From positions 62,001-126,000 of the forward strand of contig JBGOZF010000002.1 of NCBI GenBank assembly GCA_041480065.1: a stretch of DNA of 64,000 nucleotides. The letters run 5' to 3'. Position numbers and translations under genes: made by a program. Source of the stretch: Fen-999 sp041480065 (lineage in GTDB: Bacteria > Pseudomonadota > Gammaproteobacteria > Burkholderiales > Rhodocyclaceae). Under the pieces are notes generated by a model. It was given only the letters and a program-made list of their open reading frames with translations, was not told the DNA's origin and ran no database searches. Shown here in pieces: positions 54,226-63,351 of the stretch (within the stretch, counting starts at the first letter, position 1; every line of letters starts with the position of its first letter).

Positions 54226-55497
54226 ATGAGCAATGACACCGCGTCCGGCGGACTGGTCGCTCGCCTGTCCGCCTCGGCCTTTGCCGAGGGATTGCGCAAG
54301 GACTACCAGGAGATCTTCGTCGAACAGTGGTCGCCCTACGTGGGAGCAATCCTGCTGGTGGCGGTCCTGGCCGCGCTGATGATCACCGGCCAGTTCTGGG
54401 GCATCTTCGGCGGCCTCAAACTCTGGGGGGACTGGTTCAACAACGCCATCGGGCTCGGACCGCTGCTCGGCGTCAAGCCCGAGTTGGAAAGCCCGCTTTC
54501 GCATCGGATGTCCCTGATGAATGCGGCGCTGATTCTCGGTTCGTTCGCCGCGGCCTTGTTGTCGAGACAGTTCGCGTTGAACCGGGCGCCGAAGCTCGAA
54601 TACGTCTGGGGCGCGCTCGGCGGCACCTTCATGGGCGTCGGCGCGTCGCTGGCGGGAGGCTGCACGACCGGGGGCTTCTTCACGCCGATAGTGCATTCAT
54701 CGCCGGCTGGCTGGGCGATGTGGGCGGGCCTGCTGATCGGCGCAATCATCGGCCTCAAGCTCCTGCTATGGACGCTGGACAACATCACCTGGGGAATGGC
54801 CGCGCATGTCAGTAACGGCGAATCGACACTGCGGCCGTGGTATCCGCTTTTCGGCCTTGCCGTGCTGGTGGCGGTCGGCTGGTGGGCGACATCCTGGGCG
54901 ACCTCAGGCGACGCGAAGCTTGCCTCGCGAGCCATTCTGATCCTGGTCGGCCTGGGCATGGGCTTCATCATGCAGCGTGCCCGCATCTGTTTCGCCCGCG
55001 CGTTTCGCGAGCCCTTCATGACCGCCGAAGGAGACATGACCAAGGCCATCATTCTGGCCCTGGCGCTGGCGATCCCACTGGCGGCCGTGCTGTTCGAAAA
55101 GAAAGTGATAGACCCGTTCATCGGCATACCCCCCACCTTCTGGGCAGGTTCGCTGAGCGGCGGCATCGTCTTCGGCATCGGCATGGTCTTCGCTGGAGGC
55201 TGCGCCTCTGGCACCTTGTGGCGCATGGGCGAAGGGCATCTCAAACTCTGGGTGGCCGGTTTCTTCTTCGCCTGGGGCGCGTCGAGTTTCTCGGCCTTCG
55301 TGCGCCGCTGGGATCTGCTGACGCCTGAGCAAAACCTCGACACAATGCTCGACGAAACCAAGATGGGTGCGCAGGTGTATCTGCCGCAGACGCTAGACAA
55401 CTGGGGCTGGACGCTGCTGATCAGCTTTGGCATTCTGCTCCTCTGGTACCTGCTCGTGCGCTACAACGAATCAACGGAGCGCTTTACCGTCCTCTGA
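54226..55497 (+). CDS. YeeE/YedE-family sulfur-compound transporter
   Basis: The 423-residue protein has about ten helices and the duplicated YeeE/YedE motifs: SLAGGCTTGGFF, MQRARICFARAFREPF and VFAGGCASGTLWRMGEGHLK, whose conserved cysteines pass thiosulfate in TsuA-type transporters. A first cytoplasmic segment of about 35 residues precedes the first helix. AAGGAGGGG fixes the ATG. In this operon it would import or export thiosulfate or a related sulfur compound (inference). Confidence 0.88.
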   Translation: MSNDTASGGLVARLSASAFAEGLRKDYQEIFVEQWSPYVGAILLVAVLAALMITGQFWGIFGGLKLWGDWFNNAIGLGPLLGVKPELESPLSHRMSLMNAALILGSFAAALLSRQFALNRAPKLEYVWGALGGTFMGVGASLAGGCTTGGFFTPIVHSSPAGWAMWAGLLIGAIIGLKLLLWTLDNITWGMAAHVSNGESTLRPWYPLFGLAVLVAVGWWATSWATSGDAKLASRAILILVGLGMGFIMQRARICFARAFREPFMTAEGDMTKAIILALALAIPLAAVLFEKKVIDPFIGIPPTFWAGSLSGGIVFGIGMVFAGGCASGTLWRMGEGHLKLWVAGFFFAWGASSFSAFVRRWDLLTPEQNLDTMLDETKMGAQVYLPQTLDNWGWTLLISFGILLLWYLLVRYNESTERFTVL

Positions 55498-55785
55498 AGG
55501 TTCCGGCATTCAGAATGAACACGGCCCGCCGAAGCCGGCCGTCTGGTCTTCTTAGGTTTGTAACTACCACCAAAAGTCGAGTCGTACGCCGCAATCAACC
55601 AGTAGCAGGAAGACTGACTTGTGCTTATAGCCTGAGTCTGAAGCGAGGTTGAGTTGGCGGTCTGGCCGCCGTAGTTACCAATTACCGTCCAACTTGGCGA
55701 CTTCAACGCGCCATAGTTGGTCTTGGTAAGGTGACAAAGCCGCGTGACAAAGAGTGCGTCACTCGGTCGAGAAGGCCCCGCTAAC
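55461..55785 (-). other. possible gene remnant in the 288-bp gap between yeeE and the sigma-54 activator
   Basis: Read on the minus strand, this gap has an open frame with locally lower GC whose middle part (SWTVIGNYGGQTANSTSLQT) looks protein-like and low in Arg/Ala shadow bias. There is no convincing start, and the 3' end runs into yeeE. It may be the tail of a decayed surface-protein gene. No family is recognised. Confidence 0.2.
55521..55542 (+). terminator. possible terminator after the YeeE operon
   Basis: ACGGCC and GGCCGT can pair around a 10-nt loop, followed by a T-rich stretch (TCTGGTCTTCTT). The stem is short, so the call is tentative. Confidence 0.4.
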
Positions 55786-57117
55786 TCAGCCCGCCGCCTT
55801 CATCTTGCGGAAGAAGGTTCGCCTGCCCAGACCGAGGGCTGCCGCTTGCGCGACACGGTCGCCACCAAACCGCTCGGCAATCCAGCGAACGTACCGCCCT
55901 TCAAGTTCGGCCAGCGTCACCGGCTCGTCGATGGAGAAGATGGACGATTCCGCTGCCGCTGGAACAGGCAAGGGCTCTTGCCGGGTCATGGCCGGACTAT
56001 CGAAGTGCACCGCCTCCACCCGGTTGCCGTCGGCAAGAATCGTCGCTCGCTCGATAAGATTGCGCAGTTCGCGGATATTGCCGGAATAACGTCGACGCTT
56101 GAGCGCCGCGATCGCCCCTGACGACAAATGCAGGTTGCGCTCGCCGGCAACGCGCTTCAGGAAAGAAGCTGCCAGCATGGGAATATCGTCGATCCGTTCC
56201 GCGAGGGCGGGAACATAGATCGGAAAGGTGCTGATGCGATGGTAAAGATCGCGCCGGAAAGTTTCAGCTTCCACCATCTGCTCGATATCGCGATGCGTCG
56301 CGCACACCAGGCGAAACCGGGACCGCAAGGTTTCGATGCCACCAATGCGCCGGAACGTGCCGGTTTCCAGAAGACGCAGGAGTTTGACCTGTAGCGAGAT
56401 TGGAAAGTCGCCGACCTCATCGAGAAACAAGGTGCCACCGTGGGCGGCTTCGACCAGCCCGATCTTGCGATGGTTGGCGCCGGTGAAGGCACCCTTCTCG
56501 TAGCCGAACAATTCGCTCTCGAATAGGGTTTCCGTCAGCCCGGAACAATCCACCGCGACGAACGGCCCCTGCGGACACTGGCTGGCCTCATGAATCAATT
56601 GCGCCAGCAGCTCCTTGCCGGTACCGGTTTCGCCCAACAACAGAACCGCCGCGCCGCTCGGCGCCACGCGCATGACCTGGGCCAGCATCCGGTTGAAGGC
56701 AGGTGATCGCCCGACCAACCCCTCGGCCGCCGCATGACTGGACGCGTGCTTGACCACACGCATCGTCTCGACGAAATAGACGACGTTCCCCGTTTCATTG
56801 CGCAGAGGTGTCGTTTCGACATCGACGTGTTCTTCGCCACGCGAGGTGTAATGCAAGTGCAGCACGCGCTGAACCTGGCCGCTTGCCTGACTGAGCTGCA
56901 GCGGACACGACTCGCCGGCCTGGTCGCAGGGGACATCGAAGTGATGCGACACCTCGTAGCAGTGGCGGCCGTGCACCGGGGTGCTTTGAGCGAACTCCTC
57001 AACGTAGGCACGGTTCGCCGCCACGACCCTGTAGTGCGCATCCATCACGATGCTGGGCTCGGCCTGACCATCCAGAAACGACATCAGCTCGGGAAGCGAC
57101 TTGAGCGAATACTCCAT
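55786..57117 (-). CDS. sigma-54-dependent transcription activator with PAS sensor
   Basis: The 443-residue protein has an N-terminal PAS domain (about 12-115) holding a cysteine cluster (CYEVSHHFDVPCDQAGESCP, about 53-72). The AAA+ domain (about 130-365) has Walker A LGETGTGKE, the sigma-54 contact loop GAFTGA and Walker B LFLDEVGD. A Fis-type HTH forms the last 40 residues. ATG 57117 with GGAG is chosen. It is divergent from the sulfur/Hdr genes, in front of which a near-consensus -24/-12 promoter lies. The cysteines suggest redox, sulfur or metal sensing (inference). Confidence 0.88.
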   Translation of the reverse strand: MEYSLKSLPELMSFLDGQAEPSIVMDAHYRVVAANRAYVEEFAQSTPVHGRHCYEVSHHFDVPCDQAGESCPLQLSQASGQVQRVLHLHYTSRGEEHVDVETTPLRNETGNVVYFVETMRVVKHASSHAAAEGLVGRSPAFNRMLAQVMRVAPSGAAVLLLGETGTGKELLAQLIHEASQCPQGPFVAVDCSGLTETLFESELFGYEKGAFTGANHRKIGLVEAAHGGTLFLDEVGDFPISLQVKLLRLLETGTFRRIGGIETLRSRFRLVCATHRDIEQMVEAETFRRDLYHRISTFPIYVPALAERIDDIPMLAASFLKRVAGERNLHLSSGAIAALKRRRYSGNIRELRNLIERATILADGNRVEAVHFDSPAMTRQEPLPVPAAAESSIFSIDEPVTLAELEGRYVRWIAERFGGDRVAQAAALGLGRRTFFRKMKAAG

Positions 57118-57133
57118 GACCGGGCTCCATAGG

Positions 57134-57145
57134 GTCACACGTGAC
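57134..57145. promoter_or_regulatory. GTCAC-AC-GTGAC inverted repeat near activator start
   Basis: A 5-bp inverted repeat lies 17 bp upstream of the activator ATG. Related GTGACA/GAGACAC words recur at about 57173-57188. It could be an autoregulatory or upstream activator site. Confidence 0.35.
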
Positions 57146-57256
57146 ACTCACATCATAGTCTTGCCCAACAGAAGTGACAATTGAGACACTCTCTGCATTC
57201 TGCCTCGCCTCTCGGTCCTGGCTGGACAACGGTCCACATCAGGCAATTATTATTTA

Positions 57257-57272
57257 ATAAGCAATTGCTTAT
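57257..57272. promoter_or_regulatory. 16-bp perfect palindrome upstream of -24/-12 promoter
   Basis: ATAAGCAATTGCTTAT is a perfect palindrome 27 bp upstream of the -24 element, in an AT-rich island (57243-57272) unlike its GC-rich surroundings. It may be an activator or IHF-type binding region; the spacing is shorter than usual for a sigma-54 enhancer. Confidence 0.5.
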
Positions 57273-57299
57273 GAACCAGGTCGCTTCCGTCGCAAGGCG

Positions 57300-57315
57300 T
57301 GGCACGCAAATTGGT
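57300..57315 (+). promoter_or_regulatory. candidate sigma-54 promoter for the sulfur/Hdr locus
   Basis: TGGCAC, 5 bp, then TTGGT matches the -24/-12 consensus TGGCAC-N5-TTGCW except for one base of the -12 GC. It lies 38 bp upstream of the GTG at 57354 and next to a divergent sigma-54 activator gene, which strengthens the call. Confidence 0.5.
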
Positions 57316-57353
57316 TATAGGTTCATAAGACACAACCCCGGAAAGGAAACATC

Positions 57354-57521
57354 GTGAATGACATTACCCAGCAAAAACGCCACATGGACACGGCTCTGAC
57401 GCTGATCTTTTCGCCGATCGTGCTCGCCTTCGTCGTCGGCGCACTGCCGGTGCTCGTGCCCATTCTGGTGGTGCGTGGGTTATCGCGGCTGATCGCCGGA
57501 CACTCGCACACCACCCCGTAA
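57354..57521 (+). CDS. 55-residue single-helix membrane protein
   Basis: A GTG preceded by GAAAGGAAAC opens a frame encoding a basic start (MNDITQQKRHMDT), a long hydrophobic helix (about residues 14-42) and a short RGLSRLIAGH tail. It is the first gene after the candidate sigma-54 promoter. No family is recognised; it could anchor or regulate the locus. Confidence 0.6.
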   Translation: MNDITQQKRHMDTALTLIFSPIVLAFVVGALPVLVPILVVRGLSRLIAGHSHTTP

Positions 57522-57522
57522 C

Positions 57523-57560
57523 CGGAGTTCTTGCTCCGTCGGGGGGGGCCTGCCCCCCGA
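57523..57560 (+). terminator. two hairpins after the 55-residue gene (terminator or attenuator)
   Basis: CGGAG/CTCCG (57523-57538) is followed by TCGGGGGG/CCCCCCGA (57539-57560) with a 6-nt loop and TTT after it. It lies between the small membrane gene and dsrE2 and may lower read-through into the downstream genes. Confidence 0.45.
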
Positions 57561-57678
57561 TTTCAGTACCAGCGTGAAGTTAGTGAAATCCGCGTTCGAA
57601 GGGATCCGACGCCGGCAGGGTTCGCGGCGCGCTGTCGGGCAAGCAGAAACTGAATGCAAACAACCGGGAAGAGCCAAC

Positions 57679-58158
57679 ATGAACGACAGCCCAAACAACG
57701 AGCAACTTCTGAAAGACCTACTGAAGCGGGTGGAAGCCCTCGAACGCCAGGCGCCTAAGGACCAACTCACTCTGGGTGTCATGAGCGGTGATCTTGAGCG
57801 CACGATGACCGCCTTCATCATCGCACTGGCAGCGACAACCTTTGACATGGAAGTCGACATGGTCTTCACGCTCAGGGCCACAGCGGCTCTTCGTGACCCG
57901 AAAAAGATCAAGAAGGACCTGCTGGACTTGGAACCGTCAGCGATCAAGTTCGATTTGAAGAAGCACGGCGCAATGTCCCTCGAAGAACTCATCCAACTCG
58001 CCGGTGAAGCCGGGGTGCGGATCACGATCTGCAACATCTCGATGGACCTCATGGACATCGACCGTGAAGAACTGATCGACTACCCGAACCTGACCTTTGC
58101 CGGTGCTGCTGCCCTTATCGATATGTGCAGCCAGTCGAAGCAATGCTGGTTTATGTGA
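57679..58158 (+). CDS. DsrE2-like (DsrE/DsrF family) sulfur-carrier protein
   Basis: The 159-residue protein matches the DsrE/DsrF/DrsH fold: LTLGVMSGDLERTMTAFIIA near residue 35 and VRITICNISMDLMDIDREEL near 115, where Cys is the likely persulfide carrier. A coiled-coil-like N-terminus (QLLKDLLKRVEALERQ) precedes the domain. It ends CSQSKQCWFM, with two more cysteines. Next to tusA it probably hands sulfane sulfur to TusA. The ATG 57679 is preferred over an upstream in-frame ATG. Confidence 0.85.
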   Translation: MNDSPNNEQLLKDLLKRVEALERQAPKDQLTLGVMSGDLERTMTAFIIALAATTFDMEVDMVFTLRATAALRDPKKIKKDLLDLEPSAIKFDLKKHGAMSLEELIQLAGEAGVRITICNISMDLMDIDREELIDYPNLTFAGAAALIDMCSQSKQCWFM

Positions 58159-58207
58159 GAGATGACTTCCGACCCGCTTCTTAACAGATCACACAAGGAG
58201 AAAGATC

Positions 58208-58462
58208 ATGACTGAAAGTGAATTGAGAGCCCTGAAGATCGGGAAACTCATCGACGCCCGAGGCACTGCTTGCCCGGGGCCCATGCTGGAGGCAAAACGC
58301 GCTCTTGGGGAATGCCCTGTCGGTGGTGTCATGGAAGTGCAGTCGTCGGACAACGGTACCATCGTCGATATCCAGCGCTGGTGTCGCAAGATGGGGCACG
58401 ATTACCTTGGTGACGTCGAGAATGATGGATTCTGGAGCGTCTACCTGCTGAGGAAGGTATAA
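58208..58462 (+). CDS. tusA: TusA-family sulfurtransferase
   Basis: The 84-residue protein contains the TusA/SirA motif CPGPMLEAKRAL with Cys (about residue 22) as persulfide acceptor. Paired with DsrE2 and Hdr-like proteins it is likely a sulfur shuttle of an oxidative or reductive sulfane-sulfur pathway rather than the tRNA-thiolation TusA (inference). Confidence 0.9.
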   Translation: MTESELRALKIGKLIDARGTACPGPMLEAKRALGECPVGGVMEVQSSDNGTIVDIQRWCRKMGHDYLGDVENDGFWSVYLLRKV

Positions 58463-58464
58463 AA

Positions 58465-58872
58465 GTGAGCTCCCTCGACAGCAATGGCACCCCGAAGATC
58501 CTCGTGTTCTCGACCAACACGATCTCGGATCCGGGCATTGATCGGGCGGGCAGTGCGCATTTGCACTACTCGACAGCCGTCCAGGTCATCCCGTTGCCCT
58601 GCTCCAGCGGCGTCAAGCCTTCATGGATTGTTCGTGCCCTGGAACGTGGTTTCGACGGGGTGTTCATTGCCGCCTGCGGGGGCGATTGTGCCTATCTTTC
58701 CGATTGCACCACCCGCACCAGCACGCTCATGGCACGGGCGCAGACACTGATGAAAGAACACGGCATCAGCCCGAAGCGACTGAAAATGTCGGGTCTCTGT
58801 TCCGTATGTGCCGACAACTTCGTTGCGCATATGAACAACTTTCAACAGGAGCTAAAGTCTCTTGAAGCCTAA
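58465..58872 (+). CDS. MvhD/FlpD-like iron-sulfur electron-transfer subunit
   Basis: The 135-residue protein aligns by eye with the MvhD/FlpD family that passes electrons to HdrA. PCSSGVKPSWIVRALERGFD is followed by FIAACGGDCAYLSDCTTR and late cysteines in GLCSVCADNF, together able to hold a [2Fe-2S] cluster. It starts at GTG after GAGGAAGG and overlaps the next gene by 11 bases. In classic systems MvhD/FlpD links a hydrogenase or formate/NADH module to Hdr; here the partner is probably the NAD(P)H-binding HdrA fusion encoded next. Confidence 0.82.
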   Translation: MSSLDSNGTPKILVFSTNTISDPGIDRAGSAHLHYSTAVQVIPLPCSSGVKPSWIVRALERGFDGVFIAACGGDCAYLSDCTTRTSTLMARAQTLMKEHGISPKRLKMSGLCSVCADNFVAHMNNFQQELKSLEA

Positions 58873-61594
58873 TACTGACAAACGTCCACTGGACTACGAC
58901 GTGATGGTCGTTGGCGCAGGCGTCGCCGGCATGGAGACTGCGGCGTCAATGGGCGACATGGGCTACCGCGTGTTGCTGGTGGACAAGAACGCCAGCATCG
59001 GCGGCCGGGCCATCCTTCTCAGCAAGGTATTCCCGACGCTGGATTGTGCCAGTTGCATCGTGACGCCGAAGATGGCATCCGTTTCGCATCATCCCAACGT
59101 GCAACTCATGACCTACAGCGAGGTTGACGGCATTGTGCGCAACGCCGATGGCTCGTTCGCGGTGGACCTGCACAAGAAAGCATCCTATGTGGACTTCGAT
59201 GCCTGCACGGGGTGCGGCAAGTGCGAAGAAGTCTGCACGGTCACGGTGGCGGATGAGTACAACTACGACCTGGTCACGCGGCGGATTGCGCATATTGCTT
59301 TCCCACAGGCGGTACCGAAGAAAGCCGTGATCAATCGGCGCGGAGAGGCGCCCTGCACCTTTACCTGTCCGGCCAACGTCAAGGCCAGCGGCTACGTCTC
59401 GCTGGTCAGGGCGGGTCGCTACAAAGAGGCTTTCAACCTGCATCTGGAAAACGCACCTTTGGTGGGTAGCCTGGCGCGGGCGTGTTATGCGCCGTGCGAA
59501 TCCGACTGCACACGTGGCGAGAAAGAAGGAACGGTTCACATCCGCGGCATCAAGCGGTTCATGGCGGACCGTTACTACGCCGAGCACCCAGAACCGGAAT
59601 ACGGTCCGGTCGAAAACCAGTTGGCCACTCGGGCAGCGGTTGTCGGTTCCGGCCCGGCGGGGTTGAGTGCTGCCTTCTACCTGGCACGGCAAGGCCACCA
59701 GGTCACGATCTTCGAATCGGAACAGGAAGCGGGCGGCATGCTGCGAACCGCCATCCCCCCCTATCGTCTGCCCAAGGACGTCGTCGATCGTGACATCAAG
59801 AACGTCACGACACTGGGTGTCAAAATCAAGACCGGACACAGGATCACTTCTTTGCCGGACCTCAAACAGCAGGGATTCAATGCCGTCCTGATCGCAACCG
59901 GAGCGTCGGATGAGAACGGCCTGGAGGTCGAAGGCAACGATCTGGATGGCGTCATGGGCTGCATGCAATTCCTGCATGAAGTCAATGTCGGGGAAATGCC
60001 CGATGTAAAGAACAAGACCGTCATGGTCATCGGCGGCGGCAACTCAGCCATGGACCCGGCCCGGGCCGCCATCCGCATGGGAGCCGGCAAAGTCATCATC
60101 AACTATCGGCGCGGGCGCAAGGAGATGCCGGCGCACGATTGGGAAATCGAAGGAGCCGTAGAAGAGGGCGTCGAACTCATGCTCATGAGTGCGCCCACGA
60201 GGTTCATTGGCAAGGACGGCAAACTGGTCGCAGTCGAGTGCATCAGCATGGAGTTGGGCGCCCCGGACGAGAGCGGCCGCCGTCGCCCGGTTCCCATCAA
60301 AGGCTCGGAAAAAGTGATTCCGGTCGACATGGCAATTCTGGCCATCGGCCTGTTGCCATCCACCGCTCATTTCCCCGCCGCCATGAAGAACGGCAAAGGT
60401 CTCCTGAGCGCGGATCCCCAGACCCGCCAGACAGCCGATCCGGATGTCTTCGCCTGCGGAGACTGCGTGACGGCGCCGACGATGATCATCAACGCCATTG
60501 CACAGGGACGGCGGGCAGCGTTCTACATGGACCGTCACTTGAAGAACGAGTCGCTGAACGTGCCCTTCGACGGCGTCCTGGAAAAGACGGACAAGAACGT
60601 CGTGCTCGAAGAAGCAGAGCGTTTCGTGGAACGTCAACCCGTTCCGCAACCGGTACTGCCGCTTGCTGAGCGCCGGAGTTCATTTGCATGCTACGAGAAG
60701 GTCATGACGGAAGTGGAGGTACGCCAGGAGGCCCAGCGCTGCATGAACTGCGGCGAGTGCTCCCAGTGCATGGAATGTGTCAGTGCCTGTGCGCCCAAGT
60801 GCATCGACTTCTCCCAGAAGCCGACTCCCCTGTCGATCAACGTGGGCACGGTGGTCATGTCCACCGGCTTCAAGATCCTCGACCCGGCGACCAAGGAACT
60901 GCTTGGCTACGGCAGATACCCCGACGTGGTCAGCGGCCCGCAGATGGACCGGCTGCTGGCGCCGACGCGCCCCTACAACGCCGTGTTGCGGCCTTCGGAC
61001 GGCAAGGAACCCGAGAACATCGCCATCATCCTGTGCGTCGGGTCGCGCGATCATACCGTTTGCAATCCGCTCTGCTGCCGCATCGGCTGCATGTACTCCA
61101 TAAAACATGCGCAACTCGCCATGGGAGCTTTGCCCATGGCCGACATCACGATCTACACCATCGATGTTCGCGCTTTCGGCAAGGGCTACAACGAGTTCTA
61201 CGAGCAAGCCAAAGCCATGGGGATTCAATTCGTCAAGGGCAAGGTTGCACGAATCGAGCAACTTGCCAACGGCAACATGGCCTTGCACTACGAAGACATG
61301 CTGGGCGAAGGTGGCAAGCAGACCCGCGAACACGACCTCGTGGTCCTGACCGTGGGATTCCTGCCCAACACGGACGCATTTTCCCTCTACAAGGGGGACG
61401 CATTGGCAGCAGACGACTTCGGCTATGTACGCGAAATCGATCCCGTCAGTGAACCGACCCGTACCAATGTCGACGGACTTTTCGCGGCGGGCACCACGAT
61501 TGGCGTAATGGACATACCGGATACCGTGCTGCACTCCGGCGCGGCTGCGGCCCAGGCGGCCGCTTATCTTGAACGAACAAGGGGCGGGCAATGA
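58862..61594 (+). CDS. HdrA-like flavoprotein with inserted GltD-type NAD(P)H oxidoreductase domain
   Basis: The 910-residue protein begins as HdrA (DYDVMVVGAGVAGMETAASM, FAD; CTGCGKCEEVC, 4Fe-4S near residue 118). It continues as a glutamate-synthase small-subunit-like module: CTFTCPANVK and CYAPCESDC for Fe-S, AAVVGSGPAGLSAAFYLARQ for FAD, VMVIGGGNSAMDPARAA for NAD(P)H (about 155-590). It returns to HdrA with CMNCGECSQCMECVSAC (about 624-640), CRIGCMYSIKHAQLA and a last FAD segment GLFAAGTTIGVMDIPD. This could feed NAD(P)H electrons directly into an Hdr complex. Start is TTG after AGGAG; it overlaps both neighbours. Confidence 0.85.
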   Translation: MKPNTDKRPLDYDVMVVGAGVAGMETAASMGDMGYRVLLVDKNASIGGRAILLSKVFPTLDCASCIVTPKMASVSHHPNVQLMTYSEVDGIVRNADGSFAVDLHKKASYVDFDACTGCGKCEEVCTVTVADEYNYDLVTRRIAHIAFPQAVPKKAVINRRGEAPCTFTCPANVKASGYVSLVRAGRYKEAFNLHLENAPLVGSLARACYAPCESDCTRGEKEGTVHIRGIKRFMADRYYAEHPEPEYGPVENQLATRAAVVGSGPAGLSAAFYLARQGHQVTIFESEQEAGGMLRTAIPPYRLPKDVVDRDIKNVTTLGVKIKTGHRITSLPDLKQQGFNAVLIATGASDENGLEVEGNDLDGVMGCMQFLHEVNVGEMPDVKNKTVMVIGGGNSAMDPARAAIRMGAGKVIINYRRGRKEMPAHDWEIEGAVEEGVELMLMSAPTRFIGKDGKLVAVECISMELGAPDESGRRRPVPIKGSEKVIPVDMAILAIGLLPSTAHFPAAMKNGKGLLSADPQTRQTADPDVFACGDCVTAPTMIINAIAQGRRAAFYMDRHLKNESLNVPFDGVLEKTDKNVVLEEAERFVERQPVPQPVLPLAERRSSFACYEKVMTEVEVRQEAQRCMNCGECSQCMECVSACAPKCIDFSQKPTPLSINVGTVVMSTGFKILDPATKELLGYGRYPDVVSGPQMDRLLAPTRPYNAVLRPSDGKEPENIAIILCVGSRDHTVCNPLCCRIGCMYSIKHAQLAMGALPMADITIYTIDVRAFGKGYNEFYEQAKAMGIQFVKGKVARIEQLANGNMALHYEDMLGEGGKQTREHDLVVLTVGFLPNTDAFSLYKGDALAADDFGYVREIDPVSEPTRTNVDGLFAAGTTIGVMDIPDTVLHSGAAAAQAAAYLERTRGGQ

Positions 61595-63351
61595 CAGATA
61601 AACGACGAATCGGCGTCTACGTCTGCCACTGTGGCGGGAACATCTCCGACCATGTGAACGTGAAGGAAGTTGCGGCTACGCTCCTGGGCGAAGCGGAAGT
61701 CGAGGTCACGCGAACACATCTGTTCGCCTGCTCGGATGCTTCGCAGCAGGAAATGATCGACGAGATCAAGGAAAAGAAGCTGGATGGCCTGGTCATCGCC
61801 TCGTGTTCGCCGAAACTTCACACGTTCACGTTCCGCGCCATGGCGGAACGCGCCGGGCTGAATCCCTACCAGTACGTTCACGTCAATCTGCGCGAACAAT
61901 GCTCCTGGGTGCATACGGGTGACAAGCCCGGCGCCACGTTCAAGGGCATCAACATTGTGCGTGCGGGCGTAGCCAAGTGTGCCTTGACACATCCCCTGAC
62001 TCCCCTCCGGATCGAAACGCAGCCGCGCGTTCTGGTGGTCGGCGCGGGCGTGGCCGGCATGCGCGCCGCGCTCTCGCTCGCAGGAATGGGACTGTCGGTC
62101 TTCATCATCGAGCGCGAGAGCGAGCCCGGGGGCTGGGCAGCGCAAGTCGGGCGGATGGGGCCCGATAACCAGCATGGCCCCGAGGTGGTTGCAAGGCTGC
62201 TGGAGCAGATTCGGAGAAACGACAACATCATTCTCTACACCAATGCCGAGCTGACGGCCAAGAGCGGTCACATCGGCGATTTCAATGCGACGATTCGTCT
62301 GTGCGGCCAAGAGGATGTTTCACTCAACGTGGGCGCAATCATTGTCACGACGGGCTTCACGCCCTATGAACCCCGCGACGGCGAATACGGCTGGGGCATG
62401 CCCGGCGTGGTCACCCTGATGCAGTTCCGCCAGATGCTCGAGGCTGCAAATGCCGCAGATGGCCCGCTGACCTACAACGGCGTTCCGGTGCGGGATGTCG
62501 GCTTCATCTACTGCGTCGGCAGTCGCCAGGAGAAGAGCGAGGCCTGCCCGGAGCCCAACGCGCACTGCTCGCGGTTCTGCTGCATGGCCACGGCCTTCAC
62601 CGGCAGCCTGCTGCACGAGGTCGAAAAGAAATCCGGCCAGACCATCAACCAGTATCACCTCTTTCGCGACGTCCGCACCTACGGACGCCTTGAAACCGTG
62701 TATACAAATGCCCGCGCCGATGGAGCACTCTTCCTGCGCTGGGATCCGAAAGAACCGCCACGGGTGGAACAGCACGATGGCCGCCTCGCGATCAACGTCA
62801 AAGACACGCTGTTGGGCGATGGGGAACTGGAGATCGGCGTGGATCTGGTGGTGCTCGCAACCGGCATGACGCCCCGAAAGAACGACTCGCTCAACGATGT
62901 GCTGAAGATACCCAAGAGCAAGGACGGGTTCTACAACGAGATTCACATCAAGTTGCGCCCGGTCGAAACCGCCATCGATGGCGTATGCATTGCCGGAACC
63001 GCGCAAGGCCCCAAGAATCTGTCCGAGAGCGTTGCATCGTCCCTGGCAGCGGTCGCCAGGACCGGTGCACTGCTGAAGAAAGGCTACGTGAACCTGGAAC
63101 CACTGGTTGCGAAAATCGACACGACCAAGTGCGTCTGGTGCGACGAATGCCTCAAGGTCTGCCCTTATGGCGCAATTGAACGAGTGCGATGCGGTGACAA
63201 GGAAGTGGCGATGGTAATTGAGTCTACATGCAAGGGAGAAGGGGCTTGCGTTCCGATCTGTGCGCAAGACGCCATCGTTATCGAGGGCTTCCGGGATGAC
63301 CAGATTCTGGCCATGATCGATGCAAGCCTCAAGGAGTTGGTGACAGCATGA
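61591..63351 (+). CDS. HdrA-like FAD/iron-sulfur subunit
   Basis: The 586-residue protein has the full HdrA layout. The N-terminal domain has GVYVCHCGGNISDHV and LVIASCSPKLHTFTF; FAD is bound at VLVVGAGVAGMRAALSLAGM (about 146-165). CSRFCCMATAF lies in the middle, and two C-terminal ferredoxin motifs follow (CVWCDECLKVCPYG about 511-524; CKGEGACVPIC). It is the likely flavin-based bifurcation or confurcation subunit, second to the HdrA fusion. ATGA overlaps couple it to both neighbours. Confidence 0.9.
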   Translation: MTDKRRIGVYVCHCGGNISDHVNVKEVAATLLGEAEVEVTRTHLFACSDASQQEMIDEIKEKKLDGLVIASCSPKLHTFTFRAMAERAGLNPYQYVHVNLREQCSWVHTGDKPGATFKGINIVRAGVAKCALTHPLTPLRIETQPRVLVVGAGVAGMRAALSLAGMGLSVFIIERESEPGGWAAQVGRMGPDNQHGPEVVARLLEQIRRNDNIILYTNAELTAKSGHIGDFNATIRLCGQEDVSLNVGAIIVTTGFTPYEPRDGEYGWGMPGVVTLMQFRQMLEAANAADGPLTYNGVPVRDVGFIYCVGSRQEKSEACPEPNAHCSRFCCMATAFTGSLLHEVEKKSGQTINQYHLFRDVRTYGRLETVYTNARADGALFLRWDPKEPPRVEQHDGRLAINVKDTLLGDGELEIGVDLVVLATGMTPRKNDSLNDVLKIPKSKDGFYNEIHIKLRPVETAIDGVCIAGTAQGPKNLSESVASSLAAVARTGALLKKGYVNLEPLVAKIDTTKCVWCDECLKVCPYGAIERVRCGDKEVAMVIESTCKGEGACVPICAQDAIVIEGFRDDQILAMIDASLKELVTA

